From assembly GCF_006716085.1 (NCBI RefSeq), contig NZ_VFON01000001.1:3100001-3164000 (forward strand): a stretch of DNA of 64,000 bases, read 5' to 3'. The stretch comes from Leucobacter komagatae. GTDB lineage: Bacteria > Actinomycetota > Actinomycetes > Actinomycetales > Microbacteriaceae. Below are positions 1 to 9,088 of this stretch, piece after piece. The first letter of the stretch is position 1, and every line of letters begins with the position of its first letter. The translations under genes and the position numbers were made by a program. The notes below the pieces were generated by a model, which saw only the letters and a program-made list of their open reading frames with translations, made no database searches and was not told the DNA's origin.

Positions 1-1721
1 GCCTCGACCGCCAGCAGAACCGCATCGACCGCGAATCGGTCGCAGGAGTCGAGCACCTGCACCTTCAACAGACAGTCCACCGGATCGGCCCCGGTCGGTG
101 CCGTAAACACCGGGTTCTGCGCGGTCGCTTTGTCGAACGACCCGCCGCAGCTCGACGTCCACTGGTAGCGGTAGGCGGGCTCCCCGCCCGAGGCGTCAGC
201 CGTGAGCTGCACGGTCTGCCCGGCGGCGACGGTGGTCTTGTCTGCGGCGGCCTGCACCTTCGGGCCGCGGTCGATGCCGGTCATCAGGTTGAAGTTGAAG
301 AAGGCGCGCTGCGCGGCCGTTTTCTCGGCGGTTGTCCCGGAGCGGGTCAGGTCGTGACCGCCCTGGTACATGACCATGCCGTTCGTCGGATCGCCGAAGC
401 CGCGCCCGTATACCATCTGCGCGGCCGGGCCGAGCGACCTCTGATCCTTACCGGGCAGGATGTTCTTCTGGTCGGGATCCCAGGTCAGGACGCGGGAGGT
501 GTCCCGCCACTGGCTGGTGAGCGAGGGGAGGTAGATCTGCTCGGAGCCGTTCTGCGACGAGCCGTCGGTGGTGCCCCAGAACTGCATGATGGGATCGCTG
601 CGCTGGGTGGTCGTCTCGTACGGCACGGATCCGTCATCGTGGTTGCCGTAGGGCACCATGCCGTTGGTGGTCAGGAAGGAGAAGCTGCCCAGCGGGTAGG
701 TGATGCCTCCCGCGGTGCCCTGCATGTTCTCGAGTACGCTCACGGCGTGGCAGCCGGCCCAGATGTAGCCGCCCTGCTCGTTGAAGTTGAGCAGATTGCT
801 GTGCGTGGCAACCGCAGGGTCGGCGTGCGGCATCACGTAGAGGTCGTCGCAGGAGGTGAGCTCGCTCGGCTCCTTGAAGTACGGTTTGCGAGGATCAAGT
901 TCAGCCGGCTTGGTGCTTGACTTGTTGAAGCCGATGCCTGCGTTCGTGTAGTAGGCGCCGGCGATCGAGCCGTTCTTCGCATCGAGAGCGGTCTTCGGCC
1001 AGGACTGAACTTCGCCGTATACCGGGGCGGTGAAGCCCTCGGTCACCCGGTCGAACACGACTCCGTCAGTGGGTTTGCCTTTGCTGTCCACCCCGGCGCC
1101 CCACTGGTTGATCGCGTTCTGAATGAACGGAACATACTCGGGCATGATGATGAACGCGCCCGTGGAGTACGTGCGGGTCTCGGTGGTGCCTGCGGGCTTG
1201 ATCCGCTCGGTCGTCGCGGTGAAGTCGACATCCGCATCTGCCGCTTTATCGTCGGCGATGACCCACAGCACCGGCACCTGATAGTTCAGCAGCAGATCCT
1301 GCACGAACCCGTACGGGCGGAGCTGGTTCGCGTAGGTGCGGCCGAAAGTGCCGTTGCCTCCGAAGTCGACGATCACCGCGCCCTCCGGAATCGTCTGTCC
1401 GGTTGCGGTCTCCGGCAGTACAAACGGGCTCACCTCGACCGGCATGTTCTGGGGATCTTCGACAAGGCCTGGGGTATCACCGGCAGGGTCATCGGCGGGC
1501 GCATCGTCCGGTTCCGCACCATCGGGCTGGCTCGGCGCCTGCTCATCTGGGGTCGGGCCGGTTTCGTCGGTTGCGGCCTCGTCCGGCACAGCCTCGATCG
1601 TGTCGGCGGGGAGATCGTTCTCGGCCCAGGCAGCGAGCGTAGGCGCCGTGAACAGGCCCATCGCGAGGATCGCGACCGTGAACAATGAGGTCAGGAGTAG
1701 GCGAAATCGTGACTTAGTCAT
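1..1721 (-). CDS. Secreted PKD-domain surface protein (3' end outside window)
   Basis: Reading from 1721 down to the left edge gives at least 573 codons without a stop, so the C-terminus is missing. The ATG is preceded by GAGGAG. The N-terminus is a signal peptide: a few basic residues, a hydrophobic stretch, then an AxA-type cleavage region near residue 30. An acidic, proline-rich linker (about residues 35-80) follows, then a large globular region of unknown fold, and near the left edge a PKD/Ig-like domain with a GQTVQL segment and several cysteines. The product is exported and probably cell-wall or pilus associated. No LPxTG motif is visible in the part present. With the LPxTG adhesin at 17-20 kb it suggests surface functions carried on a conjugative element. 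The function itself is not recognised. Confidence 0.8.
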   Translation of the reverse strand, partial: MTKSRFRLLLTSLFTVAILAMGLFTAPTLAAWAENDLPADTIEAVPDEAATDETGPTPDEQAPSQPDGAEPDDAPADDPAGDTPGLVEDPQNMPVEVSPFVLPETATGQTIPEGAVIVDFGGNGTFGRTYANQLRPYGFVQDLLLNYQVPVLWVIADDKAADADVDFTATTERIKPAGTTETRTYSTGAFIIMPEYVPFIQNAINQWGAGVDSKGKPTDGVVFDRVTEGFTAPVYGEVQSWPKTALDAKNGSIAGAYYTNAGIGFNKSSTKPAELDPRKPYFKEPSELTSCDDLYVMPHADPAVATHSNLLNFNEQGGYIWAGCHAVSVLENMQGTAGGITYPLGSFSFLTTNGMVPYGNHDDGSVPYETTTQRSDPIMQFWGTTDGSSQNGSEQIYLPSLTSQWRDTSRVLTWDPDQKNILPGKDQRSLGPAAQMVYGRGFGDPTNGMVMYQGGHDLTRSGTTAEKTAAQRAFFNFNLMTGIDRGPKVQAAADKTTVAAGQTVQLTADASGGEPAYRYQWTSSCGGSFDKATAQNPVFTAPTGADPVDCLLKVQVLDSCDRFAVDAVLLAVE

Positions 1722-2041
1722 GTCGAGCGTGCTCCTCGTTCGGTGCAAGGTTCTGAGCGGGGGCCTCGCCGCAGTGAGCGACGAGCGGGACGGTGACAGT
1801 TGCGGCGATGACCGGCGCGTCCCACGTTGATGAGGCCAATATCTGCCGGGCAGAGGCGGACTCGCCAGACGTCGTGGTTGCGTCCGGAGCAGCGTCTGTC
1901 ACAGGAGCCCCCTTCGCGATGCCGTGTCTGCCGGTTGCCGGAGGAAGCATGCGTCGACCGGCGCCCCCTACGGTTCATAAGTTCGGCCTCAAGAATCTCC
2001 TGGCTGAAGCTTCACTGAGAAAAGGGAAGGCCGAAAATGGA
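1722..2041. other. Intergenic, upstream of secreted protein
   Basis: This lies between the end of the AraC-type gene and the start of the secreted protein, both on the minus strand. Overlapping open frames run on both strands but none has protein-like composition or a recognisable domain. It should hold the promoter of the secreted-protein gene. I see no clear hairpin or repeat. Confidence 0.4.
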
Positions 2042-2959
2042 TCATGGATGGCCGAAAGTATCGTCCGGCTCCGCGAACGCCGCATTAGGGCTCAGCTCCA
2101 CGGATTCAAGCGCGCGCCGGAGCGCAGCTACCGATTTGAACCCAGAGCGAAACGCGATCTGCTGCTTCGAATATCTCCGCCTCTCGTCGTTGATGAGTCG
2201 CATGGCCACATCGATCCGCAGCGTGCGCAGCGCGCGTCCCGGCGTGGTGCCGAACTGGTTGAAGAGCCGTTGGAGCTGCCGCCTGGACAGGTTCATCTCA
2301 TCTGCCAGCGCGGCAACATCGAACTTCGGGTCGGCGAGCTTGGCCAACATGATCGAGTGAGCCCTCTCGAGATGCGAGCCGAACTCTGCCGGAGGGCGCT
2401 CAGTATGCTCTTCGAGAATCACCCCGAACGCGAGAGAGAACAGCACTCGCTCCATGATCTGGTGCTCATGGGCGGACAGACGCGCGGTGCGACGCCTGCG
2501 CAAGGACATCGTGATCGCAACCCGCAGCAGGTCAAGCAGCATGGTGTTCCCCAGGATCATAGGCGTGGAGAGGCTGATACCGGCGTCGCTGAGCAGCTTG
2601 GCCGGTAACCAGATGATCGCGCAGGTCGCATCTCTACCCCCGAACCACAAGGTGGCGCGGTGGGTGCTGGCGACAGCGACAGCACCCGTCGTCGGACGCA
2701 CCCCGTTCGCGTGCGCACCCGGTGGCCTCGCTCGACCGGTGATGTCAGGCGAGGTGAGACTGAGCGTCCCGCTGGTCGAGATGATGATCACGACAAACCC
2801 GAGATCGTCCCCGGCAGCGTTCCATCGCCAGGTCGACTTCGAGCTCCGATGATGGCTCAGGATGATCCGCTGATGAGTGCTGACGGCATCGACAGTGTAA
2901 GCCCCGTTTGCTTCACGTAGGTGTGAATCGAGTAGCTTCGAGACCCCGTACTCGTCCAA
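2042..2959 (-). CDS. AraC-family transcriptional regulator
   Basis: A 305-residue DNA-binding regulator. The C-terminal third (about residues 200-300) is a two-helix-turn-helix AraC domain: it contains DEMNLSRRQLQRLFNQ followed by the second helix pair around QQIAFRSGFKSVAALRRAL. The N-terminal two thirds resemble the variable sensor part of AraC proteins annotated as 'AraC-like ligand binding'; the ligand cannot be read from sequence. The start is a TTG preceded by AGGACGGAAG; an internal start is possible. It lies upstream of the secreted-protein gene in the same direction, 320 bp away, so regulation of that gene is plausible but only inferred from position. Confidence 0.8.
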   Translation of the reverse strand: MDEYGVSKLLDSHLREANGAYTVDAVSTHQRIILSHHRSSKSTWRWNAAGDDLGFVVIIISTSGTLSLTSPDITGRARPPGAHANGVRPTTGAVAVASTHRATLWFGGRDATCAIIWLPAKLLSDAGISLSTPMILGNTMLLDLLRVAITMSLRRRRTARLSAHEHQIMERVLFSLAFGVILEEHTERPPAEFGSHLERAHSIMLAKLADPKFDVAALADEMNLSRRQLQRLFNQFGTTPGRALRTLRIDVAMRLINDERRRYSKQQIAFRSGFKSVAALRRALESVELSPNAAFAEPDDTFGHP

Positions 2960-3208
2960 TCGCTTCCGTCCTTACACGTCCAAAATCATCGACACCGATG
3001 CCCTTGGCACCGAGATGTGAATGTATGGGGCGGCACGAAATGGCCAAAAAGCGTTCTCAGAGGTTTGGTGACCACGTTGACGTCGGAGGAACCCACGTCA
3101 GCAGGCACCGTTCTTTAGACCCTACGTTCGCGGCCGCTAATATATCCATGTTTACATGGTCTTGTGTATAGGGTGTTGTTCTTTTGGTTTTCTACAAAAA
3201 ATAGGTAG

Positions 3209-3466
3209 GTGGTTTGGAACGAGGAACGTGCACGGCAGTTAGGTGAGACGGTGCGGCGGCTGCGCAGGGAGCGTCGCCTCTCGCAGGAAACGCTCGCGTT
3301 TCAGTCAGGGATAACGAAGAACCAGGTGCAACTGATCGAAGCGGGAAAGGCGTCCGGTCGAGCCGATACGACGTCGCCTTCCAATCCGCGGTTATCCACG
3401 CTCACGGGCCTGGCCAACACGCTTGGAATGGATACCTCTGAGCTACTTGCGCAAGCCGGCATGTAG
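3209..3466 (+). CDS. Small XRE-family HTH repressor-like protein
   Basis: An 85-residue protein made almost entirely of one XRE helix-turn-helix: a basic first helix (VRRLRRERRLSQETLA), the recognition region GITKNQVQLIEAGK, and a final pair of helices ending in DTSELLAQAGM. The start is GTG with AGGTAG directly upstream. Proteins of this size next to integrative elements usually repress element genes or themselves. The DNA just upstream (about 3130-3205) is AT-rich compared with its surroundings and is a likely promoter/operator. It converges on the YibE/F gene. Partner genes are not identifiable. Confidence 0.8.
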   Translation: MVWNEERARQLGETVRRLRRERRLSQETLAFQSGITKNQVQLIEAGKASGRADTTSPSNPRLSTLTGLANTLGMDTSELLAQAGM

Positions 3467-3537
3467 CCTCCGGCGTTGGTGGCGCTCGATGACCGAGGTC
3501 GGCGGCTCAAAGGCAGGAAGTGGACTAGTCTTCAAGG

Positions 3538-4902
3538 TCAGTTCCGATCGCCGACCTTCTCATTGCCATGGTGCATAGTCTTTGCGGGCGTAGAAGCTTC
3601 GGCCGTCGCCGCAGGAATGAACAATGCGGCGACGGCGGTAGTGATGGGGACGGCGAGGACGAGCCCGATCCCACCGCAGAGGGTGTGAACGATCTCGATC
3701 GCGAGAGTATCGATAGTGAGCAGTGATTGCAGTGGCCGGTTGTGCAGGTACATCACCATGAGCACGCTCAGCGCGGCACCGGTGTAGGCGAAGAATACCG
3801 TGTACACGGTGGAGGCGATGTGATCGCGTCCGATCCGCATTGCGCTGGCGTAGACGTCGCGTCGCTTTAGGTGCGGGGCGGCAGCGCGCAGTTCCCAGAC
3901 TGAGGAGGCCTGGGTGATCGTGACATCGTTGAGAATGCCGAGGCTCGCGACGATGATCGCGCAGGTCAATAACGCTCGGAAGTCGATCTCTCCGCTCACC
4001 TTAGTCAGCAGTATGGAACCCTCTTCATCAACGCCACTGAGGCGGGTGATGTGGATCGCGAGAATCGAAACCCCGGCAATGATGAGCACTCCGCCGAGGG
4101 TGCCGACAAGCGCGGAGGTGGTGCGGTAGCTCAGACCGTGCACGAAGTAGAGCGTGACAAACATGATCGCGCTTGCCCCGACTATGCCGACGAGAATCCC
4201 CGGTCGGCCAGTGATGAGTGCGGGCAACATGAACGCCAGGAGCACACCGGCACTCACGCCTAGCGCGGCGAGCGCCAGCGCTCCGCGGAGCCGCCCGACT
4301 GCGACGATAACTCCAACAAACACGGCAGCGAGAACGAGCAGCGGCCAACCTCGGATGATGCCCGACAGGCCATAGTTGTTCACCACCTCATGAGACGCTA
4401 CCTGGGCGCCCTGGGGCTGATATTCGGGGAATGCGACGAGTTCGACGCGATCGCCTTCCTGTAGCCCGGAGGTTGCCATCGGGCCCTGCGCGAGCACGTC
4501 AACGATCCGACCGGCATCCGGGCCCGTGGCAAGCTCGACCTGGATGAAGAGGCATGCTGTGGTGGTGCGCTGCTCAACGCTCGCGGGGTCGGCCAAGGCC
4601 GCCGGGTTTGGCGGGAGGGTGCAATCCTCAGGCGCGCCGACAATATGTCCACGTTCGAAGGTCGTCCCATCGGGAAGATGATTGTGTGCAGCCACCCGCT
4701 CCGAAACTTCGGCCACTTTCGCGTAGTCCGGCCACAATGTCGCCAGCCCGACCGCAGTCAGCGCCCCCAGTGCCGTCAGGACCATGATCGTTGCCCTTTG
4801 GATTCGCGCGCTGATGCGCGGGGATGGGCCTGAGAATCCGTGGCTGTGTGAGTGTCCGAGTCCGTGCCCGCGCTCGGATGATTCCGCTTCGGCGCGACTC
4901 AT
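3538..4902 (-). CDS. YibE/F-like multi-pass membrane protein
   Basis: A 454-residue integral membrane protein of the YibE/F family, whose biochemical role is poorly known. The cytoplasmic N-terminus has a histidine cluster (HGLGHSHSHG, residues 13-22) like metal-binding tails of cation transporters. One transmembrane helix (about 37-60) is followed by an extracytoplasmic domain of about 130 residues with two cysteines (around 94 and 117), then seven or eight hydrophobic helices from about 190 to 435. The family signature region ILNDVTITQASSVWEL is present near residue 325. It overlaps the preceding gene by an ATGA junction, so the two are cotranscribed and probably work together. A metal-linked role is suggested only by the histidine tail. 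Confidence 0.85.
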   Translation of the reverse strand: MSRAEAESSERGHGLGHSHSHGFSGPSPRISARIQRATIMVLTALGALTAVGLATLWPDYAKVAEVSERVAAHNHLPDGTTFERGHIVGAPEDCTLPPNPAALADPASVEQRTTTACLFIQVELATGPDAGRIVDVLAQGPMATSGLQEGDRVELVAFPEYQPQGAQVASHEVVNNYGLSGIIRGWPLLVLAAVFVGVIVAVGRLRGALALAALGVSAGVLLAFMLPALITGRPGILVGIVGASAIMFVTLYFVHGLSYRTTSALVGTLGGVLIIAGVSILAIHITRLSGVDEEGSILLTKVSGEIDFRALLTCAIIVASLGILNDVTITQASSVWELRAAAPHLKRRDVYASAMRIGRDHIASTVYTVFFAYTGAALSVLMVMYLHNRPLQSLLTIDTLAIEIVHTLCGGIGLVLAVPITTAVAALFIPAATAEASTPAKTMHHGNEKVGDRN

Positions 4903-5411
4903 GCCGAGGTGCCGGCGAATGCAGTGGATAGCTCAAGACAAGCGTCGAATCGATTGACTTCGAGTCCGGTGTTGTTCGGTGTGATTACCGCTAAGGAAAG
5001 ATGCGGCGGCCACTCCCTGGCAAGTGCAGCATTGAGCTCGGGCAACAGTGCATCATCGTCCGGCCATAGTTGTGGTGCGAAGTCCACCACCAGTAACGTC
5101 GACTCTCCCGCATCGGTTCGAGTTGTTTCGTCTCGGAGAACGTCGGCTGCAGCCAGGCCGTACGTCACTTCATAAGCCGGCGCGTAGTCTTCCATCTGAA
5201 TGTCATCGGGCAGGAGAACGCGCACCCGCTGCCCTGGCGCCAGGACGCGCACGAGCTCCTGGACTTCCCGCGTCCATTCCTCATCGAATGGAGCTGTGAA
5301 CACGGCCCGATACGGCACGCTCTCCAATCCAGGCAAACCCGCTACCGGCTTTGTCTCTGATCGTGGGCAACTGGAAGCATGGGAAGGGGCCTGTGGTGGT
5401 GGTTCGGACAT
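4899..5411 (-). CDS. Unknown protein coupled to YibE/F
   Basis: A 170-residue soluble protein with no signal peptide or membrane segment. The ATG has GGGAGA upstream. The first 25 residues are proline- and serine-rich and probably disordered; the rest alternates short hydrophobic strands (RAVFTAPF, RVRVLLPDD, STLLVVDFAP, LSLAVITPN) with helices, like a Rossmann-type or response-regulator-like alpha/beta fold. I do not recognise the family. The 4-bp overlap with the YibE/F gene implies translational coupling and a shared function. There is no catalytic motif I can defend. Confidence 0.65.
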   Translation of the reverse strand: MSEPPPQAPSHASSCPRSETKPVAGLPGLESVPYRAVFTAPFDEEWTREVQELVRVLAPGQRVRVLLPDDIQMEDYAPAYEVTYGLAAADVLRDETTRTDAGESTLLVVDFAPQLWPDDDALLPELNAALAREWPPHLSLAVITPNNTGLEVNRFDACLELSTAFAGTSA

Positions 5412-5550
5412 CCAGTTCTCCCTTCACGATGAAGTTCTGCCTGTGCAACACTGTGGAAGGCAGAACAAGGATGCCGATATTACGCAGCTACGCAGCTTTC
5501 GGTGTAACCGCATGTCCGTTTTTGTGCCCCGGGTTCTTGGGGTGCTCGCG

Positions 5551-6735
5551 TCAAGAATCGGGACGATGATCCGGTACAGCTCGCGGCTCCCCGACGTCTG
5601 ACCATTGACGCAGTGCTCGGAGCGCGCAGATCGCATGCAGTGGAAGAACTCCATTGCCAAGCGCGGTGAGTTGCTGGTTCGCCGTCAATCCCAGTGCCGG
5701 ACCTGTCACCCAGCCGGCTTCAATACCCATCAGCCACTCAACGAAATCTGGTGCTGGTCGTATACCGGCCCCTTCGGGAATCATTGCCGGGTTCGGGGCT
5801 GGGGCATCTACGATGTGCTCCCATCTGGCGATCGCTGTAGCGTACTTTCCCCATCGCTGAACATGCCGTTGATGAGGGTCCACAACATGTCCGATTCTGC
5901 TCTCCATCTCGGCGAGCCTCCCGGGCCATGCAATGCCAGATCGATCACCTGATGAGACAACGCGATCGTACCCCGACGAGCTCGCACCTGGTCCAGGTTC
6001 TCCCCTCCCCGCGCGGCGTCGGAGGCGAGCGGGGTGCGGAACAGGGGCGTGCGCGAGGATGAAGACGCGGAACCTCGGGTGCGGAGCGCCGATGGCGGAA
6101 GCGGGTAGGCCGATCCATTGCGCGTCATACCCGATGTCGGCCAGGTCTCCGAGAACGGCGCCGGCCGCCCGGAGAGGTCGAGCTGCGTCGTCTCCCACAC
6201 CCCAGAAGCCGGGTTCCAGATCGCGAAGGGTTGCAGGTTCAGGGGTTGCACGATTTCCTCTCTCAGGGGTTGCACGGATCGCGGATGCGGAGAGCAGACC
6301 GCGCACGTTCTCGATGACGACGAACTCGGGGCGAAGCTGGTCGATTGCTTCGGCCATGTACGCCCAGAGCCCGGATCGAGTGCCAGGAGCAAGGCCGGCC
6401 ATCTTCCCGACGGTCGAGACATCCTGGCAGGGGAACCCGCCGCAGAGGATGTCCACGGGCTCGACCTCCGCCCACTCGACCGCGGTGATGTCGCCGAGGT
6501 TCGGGGCGTCCGGCCAGTGGCGAGCGAACACGTGCTGCACCGGGCTGATCTCCGAGAACCAGATCGTCTGCGCCCGGAAGACGTGTTCGACGGCAAGGTC
6601 GAGGCCGCCGTAGCCAGAGAACAGAGACCCGACGCGCAGCGGCGCAGGGCCGGAATGTGACGCAGGCTCTTCTCGCAAGGGAACTCCCGTGATCGGCGAT
6701 CCCGGCCCGCACGTTCCGCGCCGCCGGATGGTCAC
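5551..6735 (-). CDS. Stand-alone C5 cytosine DNA methyltransferase
   Basis: Transfers a methyl group from SAM to carbon 5 of cytosine in DNA. Motifs appear in order: I (LFSGYGGLDLA, about 38-48), IV with the catalytic Cys103 in GGFPCQDVS, VI with Glu142 in IENVRG, VIII (RFRVFIL) and IX/X near the end (NQQLTALGNGVLP). At 394 residues the target-recognition region is short. Around residues 152-168 a short repeated segment (RATPERGN/RATPEPAT) is encoded by GGGGTTGCA-type repeats between motifs VI and VIII, unusual for the family. The GTG start at 6735 is uncertain because the first 30 residues look non-conserved. The gene is divergent from an unknown gene at 7008 that could be its restriction partner; it could also be an orphan element or phage methylase. 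Confidence 0.88.
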   Translation of the reverse strand: MTIRRRGTCGPGSPITGVPLREEPASHSGPAPLRVGSLFSGYGGLDLAVEHVFRAQTIWFSEISPVQHVFARHWPDAPNLGDITAVEWAEVEPVDILCGGFPCQDVSTVGKMAGLAPGTRSGLWAYMAEAIDQLRPEFVVIENVRGLLSASAIRATPERGNRATPEPATLRDLEPGFWGVGDDAARPLRAAGAVLGDLADIGYDAQWIGLPASAIGAPHPRFRVFILAHAPVPHPARLRRRAGRGEPGPGASSSGYDRVVSSGDRSGIAWPGRLAEMESRIGHVVDPHQRHVQRWGKYATAIARWEHIVDAPAPNPAMIPEGAGIRPAPDFVEWLMGIEAGWVTGPALGLTANQQLTALGNGVLPLHAICALRALRQWSDVGEPRAVPDHRPDS

Positions 6736-7007
6736 CTCTCAGGTGCACGCCGCCTTTCCCGCGCCCTACTCGCCCCGACATCCCAGCCACCGACTTACGC
6801 GCCTCTCCCACGCCCGACCTCCTTCCCTCCGCCGCTCTCACCGCCGCCCCGTTCTCAGCCACCTCTCCGCCTCCCTCCCGAGCCTCCACGCGTCTTGCAG
6901 ATGAGGTTCGAGCGCGCATCTTCGCCTTAAACGTCACGGCTCTCATGGTTGTTGGGCACGACATTCTCAAGGCAGGCTGACTAGACACATCAGGCTACGC
7001 TCGAGGC

Positions 7008-7697
7008 ATGAGCAACGCCGCTGAGAAAAAAGCTCGTCGGGAAGAAGAAATTGCGTTCCTCGCGATGGAACAAGTGCTTGGTGTCGAGATCAAGCTTGCT
7101 GATGCTGGCACCGGAGACAAGAAGCCTGACGGTTTCTGGATCTACCCCGATGGCAAGGACTGCCGGGCCATTGTTGAGATCACTTCACCGCCTGCCACGA
7201 ATCTGATGAGTGAATGGGCGGCCGCGAAGAGAGAAGGACGATCCCAGAACGAGAGTGGAGCGATTCCGACGCGCATGGGTGAGCTTGCGCAGGTATGTAG
7301 CGAAATGCTAGAAGAGCAGTGGGCCATAGAGAATCTCGACAAACTCCTGGCCCATCCAGCGGATGAGCGACACCTCTTCCTCTTTGGTCGAGGACACAAT
7401 GTCAATCACTACTTCTACCGGCTCTCAAACTCATATGAAGAGGAGCCACCGGAACACGTTGACAGCCTCATTCTCCCGGAAGGCATCTCGGACATCTGGT
7501 TCCGGGGCCGGGCGCGGCGAGACCCAGGCCAGCCGCTCGGCAGGTGGGAAGTCTGGCTGGCGAGGTTTCAGGTTTCGTCGGGCTGGCACCGTTATGTAGT
7601 GAGCATTGATGAGAGACACTTACCGTCTCCCAGCCCAGGCATCACTGATGATCGAACTCCGAAGAACTGGCGGGAGCCCAAGGACCGGGCGGTTTGA
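7008..7697 (+). CDS. Unknown protein, possible PD-(D/E)xK-like nuclease
   Basis: A 229-residue soluble protein that I do not recognise. After a lysine/glutamate-rich helix comes KKPDGFWIYPDG (about 38-49), then a hydrophobic strand ending in AIVEITSP (about 54-61). A conserved-looking PD followed by a strand carrying E-x-T/K is the general layout of PD-(D/E)xK nucleases, but the expected lysine is not present, so this is a hint only. The ATG has no Shine-Dalgarno; instead TACGCT lies six bases before it, the arrangement of a leaderless actinobacterial transcript. It is divergent from the C5 methyltransferase, with 272 bp between their starts, which would suit a restriction-modification pair. 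Confidence 0.6.
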   Translation: MSNAAEKKARREEEIAFLAMEQVLGVEIKLADAGTGDKKPDGFWIYPDGKDCRAIVEITSPPATNLMSEWAAAKREGRSQNESGAIPTRMGELAQVCSEMLEEQWAIENLDKLLAHPADERHLFLFGRGHNVNHYFYRLSNSYEEEPPEHVDSLILPEGISDIWFRGRARRDPGQPLGRWEVWLARFQVSSGWHRYVVSIDERHLPSPSPGITDDRTPKNWREPKDRAV

Positions 7698-7791
7698 GGT
7701 ATCGGGTCGAGACGCAAGCTCTCCCCAATAGAAGGTCAACTTCGTTATTGGGTTGCAGTCGTCGAGGTGCCGGCGCTTCTTCAGCCCCTGG

Positions 7792-7817
7792 GGTTGCATG
7801 GTGGCTGTCATGCAACC
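7792..7817. repeat. Perfect 9-bp inverted repeat between convergent genes
   Basis: GGTTGCATG and CATGCAACC flank an 8-base loop. The element sits in the 195-bp gap between two convergent gene ends, so a bidirectional transcription terminator is the simplest reading, although no T-run follows. The same GTTGCA/TGCAAC words recur in the cassette-bracketing repeats further right. Confidence 0.5.
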
Positions 7818-7891
7818 TCCGTGCAACACCAGTTCCGCAATCCGCACGACCTCGGCTCAAATGGGTCGCAGCGAACCCGGGCGGCAAGGCG

Positions 7892-8593
7892 TCAGGAAGC
7901 CGAAGGAAAGTCCTCGGAGGTGACCAAGCGGTGCTGAGCTTGTTCGGCTTTCCATTCCGCGTCCGATAGCGCCTCGACACGGGCTATCTCTTCCTCGATC
8001 CGTGCTAATTGCGCCGTGCGGGCCTGGTAGTTAAGTTTCCAACTTTTGGCGGCAGTCTGGTTCTCGAGGGCTATATCGGTGAATCCGTGTCTCGCGGCAT
8101 CCTGGGCTTGTACCACTCCGATGGCCTCGTAACCTTGCGAGTTCGAGATCTCGACTTCCAACTCAAGCTTCTGCTCGTGTAGTGCTTCAAGGTGATCGCG
8201 GCGATTCGGAATCAGCCGCATCAGCTCCGTTTCTTTCTGCTCGCGTTGTTTCTTCGCTTCTGTGGCGGCGAGCGCTTCGGCTGCAGCGGCGTTCTTCTTC
8301 GCCGTGCGGCTGTCGCTGTGAAAGATGAACGTCGCGATGAAGGCAGCTCCACCAGCACCGACGAGTGTCCCGATCACGAGCACGATCCAATCTCGGCCCG
8401 TGATGCTCTGGGTCGCAACGAAGAAGAGCACGGACAGCAAAAGTGCGAGCAATGTCGCGATACCTGTCACCAATGACCACTTCGCATTCACAAGTCCCAG
8501 GCTAGTGGACGACTTCCCGCGGCCCGGGAGGTGTTGACGGTTCCGCTTGTCCTGGGTCCAGCGTGCAGCAGAGACCCTCACCGTGCCACACAC
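7892..8593 (-). CDS. Membrane protein with cytoplasmic coiled coil
   Basis: A protein of up to 233 residues. Two closely spaced transmembrane helices (about residues 40-62 and 68-92) are followed by a long charged helical region (about 95-225) rich in Ala, Glu, Lys and Gln, typical of coiled coils, likely cytoplasmic. The GTG at 8593 gives an odd basic first 34 residues without a clear ribosome site; an in-frame GTG at 8491, just before the first membrane helix, may be the real start and would give 199 residues. I cannot assign a function. It is convergent with the unknown gene at 7008. Confidence 0.6.
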   Translation of the reverse strand: MCGTVRVSAARWTQDKRNRQHLPGRGKSSTSLGLVNAKWSLVTGIATLLALLLSVLFFVATQSITGRDWIVLVIGTLVGAGGAAFIATFIFHSDSRTAKKNAAAAEALAATEAKKQREQKETELMRLIPNRRDHLEALHEQKLELEVEISNSQGYEAIGVVQAQDAARHGFTDIALENQTAAKSWKLNYQARTAQLARIEEEIARVEALSDAEWKAEQAQHRLVTSEDFPSAS

Positions 8594-8626
8594 CGCCGCG
8601 GGGCACTAAAATGACATGATCCAGGC

Positions 8627-9068
8627 CTGAGCGACAGCGTCACCATCCTGAACGGCTGGGCCGATGATGAATCAGAACGAATCCGCAGATTCGCCAGCGA
8701 GTCCCTCCGCCCGCGAGGAGTCTGGGCCAAACACATCTCGGAATTGAAGGCCTGCCCAGGCTAGGTTCTCCTTATCTTGGAACGGCGGCGTTCCGACCAG
8801 TCCCGATACGTCCAAGACCTCGTCAGGAACTGGCTCAACGACGCGACCAAGACTCGCCCTAACTGGGCAGCTAAACTGTGCGCTTAATGGCGAGAAGAGA
8901 GCCCGACCATAAAGACCGATAGGACCACCGGCCACGCGCTCCGCTCCCTCTGACGCCATCCCAGCAATCGCTTCGCTGAGGGGGCTCTCGCCGCTTCCGG
9001 AGGAACCTCAGCTCACCTTCAGCAAGACGGCTTGGATGTGAACTGGGCAAGGGCCTGGACACGCTTAT
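8627..9068 (+). pseudogene. Remnant of AlkD-like DNA alkylation repair gene
   Basis: Translated in changing frames this stretch gives consecutive pieces of an AlkD/HEAT-repeat DNA glycosylase: a segment ending SERIRRFASESLRPRG, then after a TAG at about 8761 and a frame change RYVQDLVRNWLNDATKTRPN, then after a further stop a piece with GHALRSL. In the family these correspond to the blocks of the type VRRLASEGLRPR, YVRRSVANHLNDIAKDHP and VRHALRTL. There is no start codon or complete frame, so the gene is dead and truncated at its 5' end. It lies between the membrane gene and the end of the Gabija operon and probably marks a former gene content disrupted by insertion. Confidence 0.7.
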
Positions 9069-9088
9069 GAATCAGAAGTGGAGCTTGC

